In this document: positions 55,235 through 64,000 of the stretch, piece after piece
Layout: each line of letters starts with the position of its first letter
How positions within the stretch are numbered: the stretch's first letter is position 1
Assembly: GCF_002234595.1 (NCBI RefSeq)
Contig: NZ_NMUL01000012.1
Span: 372,001-436,000 of the forward strand
Reading direction: 5' to 3'
Length of the DNA: 64,000 nucleotides
Source of the DNA: Amycolatopsis vastitatis
GTDB lineage: Bacteria > Actinomycetota > Actinomycetes > Mycobacteriales > Pseudonocardiaceae
The notes under the pieces: model-generated
The model's input: the letters and a program-made list of their open reading frames with translations, nothing else
Told to the model about the DNA's origin: nothing
Databases searched by the model: none
Position numbers and translations under genes: made by a program

Positions 55235-55904
55235 CCGCGGTCACCACGTGGTAGCCGGCGCCGCGGACCGTCCGGATGGTCTCGGCCCCGAACGGGACGT
55301 CGATCTTGCGCCGCAGCGCGCTGACGTGCACCTCCACCAGGTTGGCGGTCGCGGAGGCGGCGAAGTCCCAGAGGTTGTCGAGCAGCTCGGCCTTGGTGAC
55401 GACCTGCCCGGGCCGCTGCATGAGGTAGGCGAGGAGGGCGAACTCCTTGCCGGTGAGCGTGATGTCCGCCGTGCCGCGACGGCAGGTCCGGCTGGCCTGG
55501 TCGAGTTCGAGGTCCCCCAGTTTGAGGACGCCCGCCCGGGTGGCGCCGCCACGCCGGATGAGCGCGCGCAGACGGGAGAGGAGGACGCCGTAGGAGAAGG
55601 GCTTGGGGAGGAAGTCGTCGGCCCCGGTGTCGAGGGCCTCGATCTCGTCGTCCTCGCCGTCCTTGGCGGTCAGCATGAGGATGGGCGTGCTGTTCCCCTG
55701 CTCCCGCAGCCGGCGGCAGACGCGGTAGCCGTTCAGCCCGGGCAGCATGATGTCCAGGATGATGGCGGAGTAGGGGTGTTCGGTGGCGTGCCAGAGGGCA
55801 TCCCGCCCGTTGTGGGCGACGTCGACGGCGTACCCCTCGGCGGTCAGCCCGGCCCGCAGCGCCTCAGCCAGCCGCCGTTCATCCTCCACGAGCAAGATCC
55901 GCAT
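55227..55904 (-). CDS. OmpR-family response regulator
   Basis: 225 residues. Receiver domain: acidic EDE near the start, phospho-acceptor Asp in AIILDIMLPGLNGY, Thr and Lys in LTAKDGEDD and FLPKPFSYG. The C-terminal winged helix has LTGKEFALLAYLMQRPGQVV and VHVSALRRKI, IRTVRGAGYHV. Start ATG at 55904 directly precedes the receiver. It is first in a regulator-kinase-acyltransferase run. Confidence 0.92.
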   Translation of the reverse strand: MRILLVEDERRLAEALRAGLTAEGYAVDVAHNGRDALWHATEHPYSAIILDIMLPGLNGYRVCRRLREQGNSTPILMLTAKDGEDDEIEALDTGADDFLPKPFSYGVLLSRLRALIRRGGATRAGVLKLGDLELDQASRTCRRGTADITLTGKEFALLAYLMQRPGQVVTKAELLDNLWDFAASATANLVEVHVSALRRKIDVPFGAETIRTVRGAGYHVVTAGA

Positions 55905-56238
55905 CGCGCCACGATGCCACAGACCTGCGCTGACAGCGGGATCCCGGGTTCTTCTGACATAAAGGGGCGACCCGCTCAACCAGCCTGGGGGTCACTGGGA
56001 GCGGGCCGCCGTCTTCTAGCTTAGAGGGCTCACCGCGACTTCGCTGCACCGGGTCGGCAAGTCGCACGAATTCTTTACCAAGTTGATCTGACCCGGCTCG
56101 CGAAACCTCAGGTCAACGCACCCGGTGGTAGCGGAACGTGACGAAGGTCGCTCTCCACGGGTTCGCGCGTTCCGTGCGCGCGGCCGGCGCGGGTAGGGCA
56201 GGATGACGCCGCATCAGCGGGGAACGTTAGGGGACGGT
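55905..56238. other. Divergent intergenic region
   Basis: 334 nt between the response regulator and the ABC ATPase. It holds promoter-like AT patches (GAATTCTTTACCAAGTTGATC near 56068) but no gene or RNA that I can support. A TTCTAGCTTAGAGGG stretch near 56013 is the most AT-rich part on the regulator side. Confidence 0.4.
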
Positions 56239-57297
56239 ATGCACGACGGCAGTGGCCGGATTGTGGTGCAGAACCTGAGCAAGCAGTTCGGCGCGGTGAA
56301 CGCGGTGCAGAACCTCAGCTTCACGGTCGAACCGGGTTCGGTGACGGGCTTCCTCGGCCCGAACGGTGCCGGGAAGACGACGACGTTGCGGATGTTGCTC
56401 GGGTTGGTGACGCCCACGTCGGGAATGGCGACGATCAACGGCCGCCCGCACTCGCAGCTGGGGAACCCGGCGCGGGTGGTCGGTTCGGTGCTCGAGAACG
56501 AGGGGTTCCACCCGAGCCGGACGGCGCGCAACCACCTCCGGGTGTACGCCGCGGCCATCGGCGTGCCGGACCGGCGCGCGGACGAGGTGCTCGGCCTGGT
56601 GGGCCTGGGCAGCGCCGCGGACCGGAAGGCGGGCGGGTTCTCGCTCGGCATGCGGCAGCGGCTGGCGCTGGCGACGGCGCTGCTGGGCGATCCGCAGGTG
56701 CTGGTGCTCGACGAGCCGACGAACGGCCTCGACCCGGAGGGCATCCTCTGGCTGCGCAACTTCCTGCGGTCCTACGCCCGCGAGCAGGGGCGGACGGTCC
56801 TGGTGTCGAGTCACCTGCTGAACGAGGTCGAGCAGCTGATCGACCAGGTCGTGATCATCAGCCAGGGCGTCACGCGCTACTACGGCCCGCTGGAGCAGCT
56901 GCGCCGGAGCCAGCAGTCGCGGGTGCTGGTGCAGCCGGCGGACCCGCCGGCGCTCGTGAAGGCGTTGCACGAGAACGGCATCACCGGGGTTTCGCCGACA
57001 CCGGACGGCCGGGTCTCGGTCGCCGGGTCGAGCGTCCAGCAGATCGGTGACATCGCCGCGAAGGCCGGGATCGCGGTCTACGGGATGCAGGAGGACCACG
57101 CCGACCTGGAGCGGATGTTCTTCCAGCTGACGCAGGGTCAGTACACCGGCGCGCCGGGTCAGCCGCCGCCGGGTTACCCGCCGCAGCCGCAGTACCAGGG
57201 TCCGCCGCCCGGTTATCCGCCGCAGCAGCACTACCAGCAGGGCCCGCCGTCGGGTCCGCAGCAACAGCAGCAGTACTGGGGAGGTCCGCAGCAGTGA
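56239..57297 (+). CDS. ABC-2 type transporter ATPase with Pro/Gln/Tyr-rich tail
   Basis: 352 residues. Walker A GPNGAGKTT, signature FSLGMRQRLALATALLG, Walker B VLVLDEPTNGLDPEG and switch His in VLVSSHLLNEV. After ~300 residues there is a low-complexity tail of PPPGYPPQPQYQ type repeats ending in GPQQQQQYWGGPQQ, unusual for an ABC ATPase. ATG at 56239 is preferred to one at 56203 because GGGG lies just before it and homology begins there. It shares a base with the permease start (TGATG). Confidence 0.88.
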   Translation: MHDGSGRIVVQNLSKQFGAVNAVQNLSFTVEPGSVTGFLGPNGAGKTTTLRMLLGLVTPTSGMATINGRPHSQLGNPARVVGSVLENEGFHPSRTARNHLRVYAAAIGVPDRRADEVLGLVGLGSAADRKAGGFSLGMRQRLALATALLGDPQVLVLDEPTNGLDPEGILWLRNFLRSYAREQGRTVLVSSHLLNEVEQLIDQVVIISQGVTRYYGPLEQLRRSQQSRVLVQPADPPALVKALHENGITGVSPTPDGRVSVAGSSVQQIGDIAAKAGIAVYGMQEDHADLERMFFQLTQGQYTGAPGQPPPGYPPQPQYQGPPPGYPPQQHYQQGPPSGPQQQQQYWGGPQQ

Positions 57298-58184
57298 TGG
57301 GCAACCTGATCAAGGCGGAGTTCCGCAAGACGCTCTCGCTGAACACGTGGTGGGTGCTGCTGATCCCGCTGGCGCTGGTCGCGTTCTGGCTGACCTTCGC
57401 GTGGGGCAGCCTCACGAACGACTTCGCGGACTTCCTGGGGTCGAAGGACGCCCGGGAGCTCACCGAAATGGTCGGCCTCGACCCGAGCCAGATCCCGGTG
57501 GGGCTGCTGGCGCTGGCACACGGCGTGAACATCGCGCAGCTCGTACCGGCGCTGTTCGGCGTCTTCGCGCTGGCCGGCGAGTACCGCAGCAAGACGATCA
57601 CGACGACCTTCCTCACCGCGCCGAACCGGGTCTCGGCGCTGACCGCGAAGATGCTCACCTACGTCGCGTGGGGCGCCATCTACGGCGTGGTCAGCTTCGG
57701 CGTCTCGGCGCTCGCGGTCATGGCGTCGGTCGACTCGGGCCGCTGGCCGTCCACGGGCCAGTGGCTGGCCGCGCTCGGCGGGACGGTGCTGGCCTCGGTG
57801 CTGGTGACGTTGTTCGGCATCGGGTTCGGCGCGGTGCTGCGCAGCGTGCCGCTGGCCGTGGTGCTGCTGATGGTGTGGTTCCTGATCGTGGAGAACGTCC
57901 TGGTGATCGCGTTCTGGGGCTGGGGCGACGTCCGCATCCTGGGCGGGATCCTGCCGAACGGCACCGCGAACGGGATCGTCGGCGGCATCGCGGCGGACGC
58001 CTTCGGGTTCAACTCGCTCAACCTGCCGGACAGCGTGGACTCCGGGTCGCAGCTGATCCTGCAGCTGACCGCGGGCGCGCCCGGCGTGCTCTCGTGGTGG
58101 GCTTCGGCGCTGATCTTCTTCGCGTGGACGATCCTCTTCTTCGGCCTCGGCTGGGCGGGCAACCAGAAGCGTGACATCACGTAG
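57297..58184 (+). CDS. ABC-2 type transporter permease
   Basis: 295 residues, about six membrane helices. N-terminus NLIKAEFRKTLSLNTWWVLL is the cytoplasmic start typical of ABC-2 permeases, followed by LAGEYRSKTITTTFLTAPNR. It pairs with the ATPase upstream as a homodimeric exporter; substrate unknown. ATG at 57297 is chosen over GTG at 57294 because of the TGATG coupling. Confidence 0.87.
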   Translation: MGNLIKAEFRKTLSLNTWWVLLIPLALVAFWLTFAWGSLTNDFADFLGSKDARELTEMVGLDPSQIPVGLLALAHGVNIAQLVPALFGVFALAGEYRSKTITTTFLTAPNRVSALTAKMLTYVAWGAIYGVVSFGVSALAVMASVDSGRWPSTGQWLAALGGTVLASVLVTLFGIGFGAVLRSVPLAVVLLMVWFLIVENVLVIAFWGWGDVRILGGILPNGTANGIVGGIAADAFGFNSLNLPDSVDSGSQLILQLTAGAPGVLSWWASALIFFAWTILFFGLGWAGNQKRDIT

Positions 58185-58195
58185 TTTTCCCTTGC

Positions 58196-58233
58196 GGTGA
58201 AGGCCATCCCGGTTGTCCGGGGTGGCCTTCACC
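58196..58233 (+). terminator. Terminator after the ABC permease gene
   Basis: GGTGAAGGCCATCCCGG pairs with CCGGGGTGGCCTTCACC (one T-G wobble, 4-nt loop). The stem matches those at 42289 and 51289. Confidence 0.75.
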
Positions 58234-58279
58234 GCGTTCGGGGAAATAAAATGTCGGTGGTCGCGCTTACTGTTGGAAC

Positions 58280-61200
58280 GTGACCACCGCTCCGCCTCGC
58301 TCCCGTCAAGAGCTCCCATCCGCCGAGACGACCGGCTGGATCCGCCGGCTGTCCGCCGCGGCGTGGGAGCACCGCGTGCTCGTCGTGCTGTCGCTGCTCG
58401 CCGCCGCGCTCGGTGTCGGCGTGCAGGCCGCGAGCCCCCTGCTGGTGCGCACGGCGGTGGACGACGCGGTGGCCGGGCAGACCGGCGGGCTGCCCGGGAT
58501 CGCCGTCTTCCTGGTCACGCTGCAGCTGGTCGCCTTCGGCACCGCGTTCGCGCGCCGCTACCTCGGCGGGAAGCTCGCCCTCGACGTCCAGCACGACCTG
58601 CGGCAGCGCGTGTTCAACGCCGTTTCGCGGCTGGACGGCGGCAAGCAGGACGCGCTGCGCACCGGCCAGGTGGCCTCGCGCGCGATTTCCGACCTGCAGC
58701 TGGTGACCGGCATCCTGATGCAGGTCCCGCTGTCGTTCGGCTCGGTCGTCTTCGCGGTGCTGTCGTTCGCCGCGATGCTGTGGCTGTCGCCGGTGCTGAC
58801 GCTGATCGCGCTGGTCGTCACGCCCGCGGTCGGCATCATCGTGACGCGCAGCCGCAAGCGCCTGTTCCCGGCGACGTGGTCGGCGCAGCAGCGCGCGGCG
58901 GACGTCGCGCAGCAGGTGGAGGAGACCGTCACCGGCGTCCGGGTGGTCAAGGGGTTCGGCCAGGAGACGCGGGAAGTCTCGAAGCTGGAAGGCACCGCGC
59001 GCAAGTTGTTCGGGGAGCGGCTTCGCGCGGCGAAGCTGTCGGCGGTCCCGACGGCGACCACCGCCGCCCTGCCCGCCGCCGGCCAGGTCGCCGTGCTCGG
59101 CATCGGCGGCGTCCTGGCGCTGAACGGCTCGATCACCCTCGGCACGTTCCTGGCCTTCGCCACCTACCTCGCCACGCTGATCGGCCCGGCCCGGATGCTG
59201 TCCGGCCTGGTCGTGCAGGCCCAGCTGACCCGCGCCGGCGCCGAGCGGGTGTACGAGCTGATCGACGCGCAGCCGGAGGTCGTCGACGCGCCCGACGCGC
59301 GGCCGCTGCCGGACGGCCCGCTCGGTGTCGAACTCGACGGCGTCCGGTTCGGCTACACGCGCACCGAACCGGTGCTGGACGGCCTTTCGGTCACCGCGAA
59401 CCCGGGCGAGACCCTCGCGCTGGTCGGCACCGCGGGCTCCGGCAAGTCGACGATCTCCCTGCTGCTGCCCCGGTTCTACGACGTCCACGCGGGCGCGGTG
59501 CGGGTCGGCGGACTCGACGTCCGTGACGTCCCGCTGCGGCAGCTGCGGCAAGCGATCGGCGTCGTGTTCGAGGAGGCGTTCCTGTTCTCCTCGTCGATCC
59601 GGGACAACATCGCCTACGGCCGCCCGGACGCGAGCGACGAAGAAGTCGTCGCGGCGGCCAAGGCGGCGGAGGCGGACGGCTTCATCCGCGCGCTGCCGGA
59701 CGGCTACGACACGCTGGTCGGCGAGCGCGGGCTCACGCTCTCGGGCGGCCAGCGGCAGCGCCTCGGGCTGGCCAGGGCCCTGATCACCGACCCGCGGATC
59801 CTCGTCCTCGACGACGCGACGTCGGCCATCGACACCGTGACCGAGGCGGCGATCCACGACACCTTGCGGTCGGTCACCGCGAGCCGGACCACCCTGCTGA
59901 TCGCGCACCGGCGCTCCACCCTGGCCCTGGCCGACCGGATCGCGGTGCTGGACGAAGGCCGCGTGGTCGACGTCGGCACCGAGGCCGAGCTGCTGGCGCG
60001 CTGCCCGCTGTTCCGCGAGCTGGTGGCGGGCCCGGGCGACGACGTCGAAGAGAAGCACCGCTGCGAGGGCCTCGACTGCGGTCAGGACGGGATCACGCCG
60101 GCGCTGTGGCCGCGCGACGAGAGCCGAGACGAAGCCGAGGCCTTGGCCGAAGCCGCGCGGATGCGCAGCGGCGACCCGAACAGCAGCGGGTTCGTCGGCG
60201 GTGGCGGCGGCCTGGACGTGCCGCCGACGCCGGAGCTGATCGAGGGCGTGCGCAAGCTCCCGCCGGCCGTCGACGAGCCGCGGGTGCCCGGCGTGGACGT
60301 CACCGCGCCCGACCCGAAGTTCCGGCTGGCCGGGCTGCTGCGGCCGGTCCGCCGGCCGTTGGCCCTGGTGATCGGGCTGGTGGCGGCGGACGCGCTGGCG
60401 TCGATCGCGCTGCCCGGGCTGTACCAGTTCGGCGTCGACCACGGGGTGCGCACCGGCGTCGAGTGGATGATCTGGCTGGCCGCCGGCATCGGCGCCGCGG
60501 TGATCGCGGCCGACTGGCTGGTGGTCTTCGCGCAGACGCGGCTGACGTCACGGGTGGGCGAGACGGTGCTGTACGCGCTGCGCGTCCGCAGCTACGCGCA
60601 CCTGCAGCGGCTCGGGCTCGACTACTACGAGCGGGAGCTGTCCGGGAAGATCATGACCCGGATGACGACGGACGTCGACGCGCTCTCGACGTTCCTGCAG
60701 ACCGGGCTCGCCACGGCGGTGGTCAGCGCGCTCACGCTGGCCGGGATCACGGCCGCGCTGCTGGTCACCGACGCCGGGCTGGCGCTGTACGCGCTGGCGA
60801 TGGTGCCGGTGCTGGCGGTGGCCACGGTGATCTTCCGGCGGTCGGCGTCGAAGGCGTACAACGAGGCCCGCGAGCGGGTCAGCGTCGTGAACGCGGACAT
60901 GCAGGAGAACGTCAGCGGGTTGCGCGTCGCACAGGCGTACACGCGCGAAGACCGCTCCGCGGAAGCGTTCGCTTCGCGCAGCGACGACTACCGGCGTTCG
61001 CGGTTGCGGGCCCAGCGGTACGTCGCGACCTACTTCCCGCTGGTGGCGCTGCTGTCGGACCTCGCGACGACGACGGTGCTGGTGGCCGGCGCGAACCGCG
61101 TCTCGGCGGGCACGCTGTCGGCCGGCGTGCTGCTCGCGTTCCTGCTGTACCTGCAGCAGTTCTTCTCGCCGATCCAGCAGCTGTCGGCGGTGTTCGACGG

Positions 61201-62026
61201 CTACCAGCAGGCGCGCGTCGGCCTGAACCGGATCGGCGACCTGCTGCGGACGCCGACGTCGGTGCCGGCGGCCGAGCGCCCGGTGGCGGTGCCCGAGCGG
61301 CTGCGCGGCGAGGTGTCGTTCAAGGAGGTCGACTTCGCCTACACCGGCACCGAGACGAAGGCGCTGGAGCAGTTCTCGCTGGACGTCGCGGCCGGGGAGA
61401 CGATCGCGCTGGTCGGCGCGACCGGCGCCGGGAAGTCGACGGCGGTGAAGCTGGTGGCGCGCTACTACGACGTCACCGGCGGCGAGGTCCGGATCGACGG
61501 CACGGACGTCCGCGAGTACGAGCTGGCCGGGGTGCGGCGCCGGATGGGCGTGGTGCCGCAGGAGGCGCACCTGTTCTCGGGCACGGTGGCCGACAACGTC
61601 CGCTACGGCCGCCCGTCGGCTTCCGACGCGGAGGTGGAGGCCGCGGTGCGGGCGGTGGGCGCGCTCGACGGCGTCGCGGCCCTGCCGTCGGGCTTCCTGC
61701 AGCCGGTCGGCGAGCGCGGCCGGTCGCTGTCGGCGGGTCAGCGCCAGCTGGTCGCGCTGGCCCGGGCGGAGCTGGTGGACCCGGACGTCCTGCTGCTCGA
61801 CGAGGCGACAGCGGCCCTGGACCCGTCGACGGAGGCAGCGGTCCTCCGCGCGACGGAGACGGTGGCCCGCCGCCGCACGACGTTCGTGGTCGCCCACCGC
61901 CTGGCCACGGCGGCCCGCGCGGACCGCATCGTGGTCCTGGACCACGGCCGCATAGTCGAAACCGGAACCCACGAAGAACTCCTGGCCGCGAAGGGCCACT
62001 ACGCCAGGCTGTGGGCCCTCGGCTGA
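58280..62026 (+). CDS. Fused ABC exporter (TMD-NBD-TMD-NBD)
   Basis: 1248 residues, two half-transporters in one chain. NBD1: Walker A GTAGSGKST, signature LSGGQ, Walker B ILVLDDATSAID, with Asp where the catalytic Glu should be. NBD2: GATGAGKST, signature LSAGQ, VLLLDEATAALD with the Glu present. So only one composite ATP site is canonical, as in heterodimeric exporters such as TM287/288. A linker (about 590-680) contains EEKHRCEGLDCGQ and a Gly-rich stretch. A TACTGT hexamer ends 6 nt before the GTG at 58280, suggesting a leaderless transcript. Substrate unknown (drug or lipid export). Confidence 0.9.
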   Translation: MTTAPPRSRQELPSAETTGWIRRLSAAAWEHRVLVVLSLLAAALGVGVQAASPLLVRTAVDDAVAGQTGGLPGIAVFLVTLQLVAFGTAFARRYLGGKLALDVQHDLRQRVFNAVSRLDGGKQDALRTGQVASRAISDLQLVTGILMQVPLSFGSVVFAVLSFAAMLWLSPVLTLIALVVTPAVGIIVTRSRKRLFPATWSAQQRAADVAQQVEETVTGVRVVKGFGQETREVSKLEGTARKLFGERLRAAKLSAVPTATTAALPAAGQVAVLGIGGVLALNGSITLGTFLAFATYLATLIGPARMLSGLVVQAQLTRAGAERVYELIDAQPEVVDAPDARPLPDGPLGVELDGVRFGYTRTEPVLDGLSVTANPGETLALVGTAGSGKSTISLLLPRFYDVHAGAVRVGGLDVRDVPLRQLRQAIGVVFEEAFLFSSSIRDNIAYGRPDASDEEVVAAAKAAEADGFIRALPDGYDTLVGERGLTLSGGQRQRLGLARALITDPRILVLDDATSAIDTVTEAAIHDTLRSVTASRTTLLIAHRRSTLALADRIAVLDEGRVVDVGTEAELLARCPLFRELVAGPGDDVEEKHRCEGLDCGQDGITPALWPRDESRDEAEALAEAARMRSGDPNSSGFVGGGGGLDVPPTPELIEGVRKLPPAVDEPRVPGVDVTAPDPKFRLAGLLRPVRRPLALVIGLVAADALASIALPGLYQFGVDHGVRTGVEWMIWLAAGIGAAVIAADWLVVFAQTRLTSRVGETVLYALRVRSYAHLQRLGLDYYERELSGKIMTRMTTDVDALSTFLQTGLATAVVSALTLAGITAALLVTDAGLALYALAMVPVLAVATVIFRRSASKAYNEARERVSVVNADMQENVSGLRVAQAYTREDRSAEAFASRSDDYRRSRLRAQRYVATYFPLVALLSDLATTTVLVAGANRVSAGTLSAGVLLAFLLYLQQFFSPIQQLSAVFDGYQQARVGLNRIGDLLRTPTSVPAAERPVAVPERLRGEVSFKEVDFAYTGTETKALEQFSLDVAAGETIALVGATGAGKSTAVKLVARYYDVTGGEVRIDGTDVREYELAGVRRRMGVVPQEAHLFSGTVADNVRYGRPSASDAEVEAAVRAVGALDGVAALPSGFLQPVGERGRSLSAGQRQLVALARAELVDPDVLLLDEATAALDPSTEAAVLRATETVARRRTTFVVAHRLATAARADRIVVLDHGRIVETGTHEELLAAKGHYARLWALG

Positions 62027-62035
62027 ACGTGCGGG

Positions 62036-62074
62036 AAGAGGCATCACCCGTGCAGACACGCGTGATGCCCTCTT
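62036..62074 (+). terminator. Terminator after the ABC exporter gene
   Basis: AAGAGGCATCAC pairs with GTGATGCCCTCTT with one bulged C, 15-nt loop, 9 nt past the stop. Confidence 0.6.
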
Positions 62075-62124
62075 GCGCACGAAAGTCCGTGGCAGGGTGA
62101 CCCGGGCGCTGGGAGCATGGCGGC

Positions 62125-62730
62125 ATGTTCGAAGAGCAGCGCGTCCCCGACCGGCAGATCCGGGCCGCGCAGACGGACACGACCGTCCGGGTCTACCAGG
62201 CCTATTCGCCCGAGATCGCCGACGCCGCGCTCGAGAAGCAGACTTTCGTCGCGCCGTTCAAGCGGGACCGGATGACGTGGATCAAGCCGTCGTTCCGGTG
62301 GATGGCCTACCGCTGCGGCTACGGGCGCAAACCGGGGCAGGAGCGGATCCTCGCGATCGATATCACTCGTGACGGTTTCGAATGGGCCCTCGCGCACGCC
62401 GCGCTCAGCAAACCCCGCCGCGACCAGGACACCGCCGCCTGGAAGCAGCAGCTCAAGACCAGCCCGGTCCGCATCCAGTGGGATCCCGAGCGAGATCTCG
62501 ACCACACCGCGCTGAACTTCCGCGCCATCCAGATCGGTCTGAGCGGCGAAGCCGTCGACCGCTACGTCGACGAGTGGATCACCGGTATCACCGACGTCAC
62601 ACCGGTCATGCGCGACATCGCCGGGCTCCTGGCCACCGACCAGCTCCACCTGGCGGTCAAGCTCGTCCCCCATGAGCCCCCGTACCCACTGAGCGAAGAC
62701 CTCGCCCGGGCCATCGGAGCGTCCGCTTAG
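62125..62730 (+). CDS. DUF4291 family protein
   Basis: 201 residues. RQIRAAQTDTTVRVYQAYSP, TFVAPFKRDRMTWIKPSFRW and RIQWDPERDLDH are the conserved blocks of DUF4291, a widespread family of unknown function. No membrane or signal segment. It converges on the next gene with a 4-nt overlap of the ends. Confidence 0.85.
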   Translation: MFEEQRVPDRQIRAAQTDTTVRVYQAYSPEIADAALEKQTFVAPFKRDRMTWIKPSFRWMAYRCGYGRKPGQERILAIDITRDGFEWALAHAALSKPRRDQDTAAWKQQLKTSPVRIQWDPERDLDHTALNFRAIQIGLSGEAVDRYVDEWITGITDVTPVMRDIAGLLATDQLHLAVKLVPHEPPYPLSEDLARAIGASA

Positions 62731-62999
62731 GGCAGCGCCCGCCACTTCAGTGACCCCAGACCGGCCGCCTCGACGTCCGGCCGCGACGCCCACCGGACCG
62801 TGCCCGGCCGGACGTGCACCCCGGCGCCGACCAGCCAGTCCGGCTCAGCCGGCTCGACCCACTCCATCTCCTCGAAGTCGGCCGGCGTCGGCCACACGGC
62901 GGAGCACGAGTCGCACCGCAGCACGACCGCGCCGGACTCGGTGACCAGCGGCCGCACCAGGCCCTGGTCCCAGAACGACGGACATTCGACCAGCCACAT
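62727..62999 (-). CDS. Hypothetical protein
   Basis: 90 residues, not recognised. It has one CDSC pair (LRCDSCSAVWPTPADFEEME) that could be half of a zinc site, then a beta-rich end. The start is ATG 62999. The ~258 nt upstream hold the kgd promoter region, with no other gene seen. Confidence 0.55.
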   Translation of the reverse strand: MWLVECPSFWDQGLVRPLVTESGAVVLRCDSCSAVWPTPADFEEMEWVEPAEPDWLVGAGVHVRPGTVRWASRPDVEAAGLGSLKWRALP

Positions 63000-63257
63000 C
63001 CTCCCAGTGGAACGCGCCGCCGTGAACGGCCACGGGCCGGAGGACGAACCGGGGAGGAAGAGCCCGGAAACCCTGTACCGGGTCCAGGGCTTAAGGTTCC
63101 CTTAGCACATCTTGATCGTGTCAGTGACCGATACCCTAGTGCGCCACGCCTCACACAGGCCGGTTCCATCACATCGCGGTCACCGAGGGGGTTAGCCTGG
63201 TAGGCGCATCAGCGGATTCAAGATCGAGATCGAGACGGATAGAGGCGAGCCCCAGCC

Positions 63258-64000
63258 GTGTCCAGCAGCAGCCCTGCGTCACAGTTCGGCCCCAACGAGT
63301 GGCTGGTCGAAGAGATGTACGACCAGTTCCTCGCCGACCCTTCCTCAGTCGATGCCGCATGGCACGACTTCTTCGCGGACTTCAAGCCGACGCAGAACGC
63401 GCAGGCCAAGGCGGACACCGCCCGGCAGCAGCAGCAGGCCGATGTCAAGCCGGCCACCAACGGCCAGGCGGCGCAGCCCTCGGCCAAGGCCGTGCAGAAC
63501 GCGGAGTCGGCGGCCAAGCAGTCGGCCACCAAGCCGGCCCCCTCGAAGCCGGCACCCAGGCAGGCGGCCCCGAAGCCCGCCGCCAAGGCCGAGCCGAAGG
63601 CCGAAGCCAAGCCGCAGGCGAAGGAAGAGCCGGAGTCGAAGCAGCTGCGCGGCGCCGCGGCGGCCATCGCCAAGAACATGGACGCCTCGCTGAGCGTCCC
63701 CACCGCGACCAGCGTGCGCGCGGTCCCGGCGAAGCTGATGGCGGACAACCGCATCGTCATCAACAACCACCTCAAGCGCACCCGCGGCGGCAAGATCTCC
63801 TTCACGCACCTCATCGGCTACGCGATGGTGCGGGCGCTGAAGAGCTTCCCGAACATGAACCGGCACTACCAGCTGATCGACGGGAAGCCGTTCGCGGTCA
63901 CGCCGGAGCACGTCAACTTCGGCCTCGCGATCGACATGAAGGGCAAGGACGGCTCGCGCAACCTCGTCGTCGCCTCGATCAAGGGCGTCGAGGACATGAC
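63258..64000 (+). CDS. kgd: Multifunctional 2-oxoglutarate decarboxylase/dehydrogenase E1 (5' part)
   Basis: Only the first ~247 codons are in the window. It starts [20 protein letters not shown] (E1 N-terminal helix), then an Ala/Lys/Pro/Gln-rich linker (about 40-120), then an E2-like acyltransferase domain: [38 protein letters not shown]. The E1 part follows beyond the window. This fused E2-E1 layout is the actinobacterial Kgd/SucA that works in the TCA cycle with the pyruvate dehydrogenase E2/E3 subunits. GTG at 63258 begins homology; no strong Shine-Dalgarno. Confidence 0.92.
   Translation, partial: MSSSSPASQFGPNEWLVEEMYDQFLADPSSVDAAWHDFFADFKPTQNAQAKADTARQQQQADVKPATNGQAAQPSAKAVQNAESAAKQSATKPAPSKPAPRQAAPKPAAKAEPKAEAKPQAKEEPESKQLRGAAAAIAKNMDASLSVPTATSVRAVPAKLMADNRIVINNHLKRTRGGKISFTHLIGYAMVRALKSFPNMNRHYQLIDGKPFAVTPEHVNFGLAIDMKGKDGSRNLVVASIKGVEDM

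Overview
The window is GC-rich actinomycete chromosome with frequent GTG starts, 1-4 nt gene overlaps, MmyB-like and PucR regulators, a mycobacterial-type Kgd start and a pSAM2-type integrative element. I infer Pseudonocardiaceae, probably Amycolatopsis, from memory of gene content and not from a search.

Left part (1-18.8 kb): two tandem, diverged copies of one locus. Each copy has, on the plus strand, an HExxH-type (predicted 2-oxoglutarate dependent) peptide hydroxylase. On the minus strand it has an operon-like series: a class III cyclase-like/EAD protein, a VMAP-like protein with an N-terminal EAD, a MoxR-type AAA+ ATPase, and a ~1450-residue protein fusing a vWA-like (SAV_2336-type) N-terminus, an NB-ARC/STAND ATPase and TPRs (FxsT-like). 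This combines the vWA-MoxR-VMAP ternary conflict systems with the FxSxx-COOH RiPP systems. In copy 2 a 63-codon FxsA-like peptide gene lies 2 nt before the hydroxylase; no radical SAM enzyme is present in the window. The cyclase-like gene of copy 1 is broken by an internal deletion and two frameshifts. A nearly identical 22-bp element lies at matching distance upstream of both VMAP genes.

18.9-24.4 kb: LtrA-family membrane protein, MmyB-like regulator divergent from a short-chain dehydrogenase, and a pair of acyl-CoA dehydrogenases behind a palindromic operator.

24.3-33.9 kb: a ~9.6-kb AICE-like element inserted in the 3' end of the second acyl-CoA dehydrogenase gene, not in a tRNA. A 29-bp perfect direct repeat flanks it and the element supplies a replacement 3' end. 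It encodes a tyrosine integrase, a truncated RepSA, an FtsK/TraSA-type translocase, a Pra-like protein, small proteins, an HTH regulator with an amber stop, a NUDIX (Pif-like) protein and an AT-rich cargo gene for a PD-(D/E)XK nuclease. It looks partly decayed.

34-44.4 kb: PHA-synthase-like hydrolase, SDR, GNAT, methionine aminopeptidase, and a branched-chain acyl-CoA operon (carboxyltransferase, biotin carboxylase, acyl-CoA dehydrogenase) with a TetR regulator ~1 kb away. The same GTTAGCG..CGCTAAC palindrome lies before the operon and before the regulator. An SGNH esterase lies between them.

44.4-64 kb: metX-metY methionine genes, FAD monooxygenase, PucR regulator, secreted M43 metalloprotease, alanine dehydrogenase, acyltransferase 3, an OmpR-type two-component pair, an ABC-2 type transporter, a fused ABC exporter, DUF4291 protein, and the 5' end of kgd. 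Several terminators here share one stem sequence.
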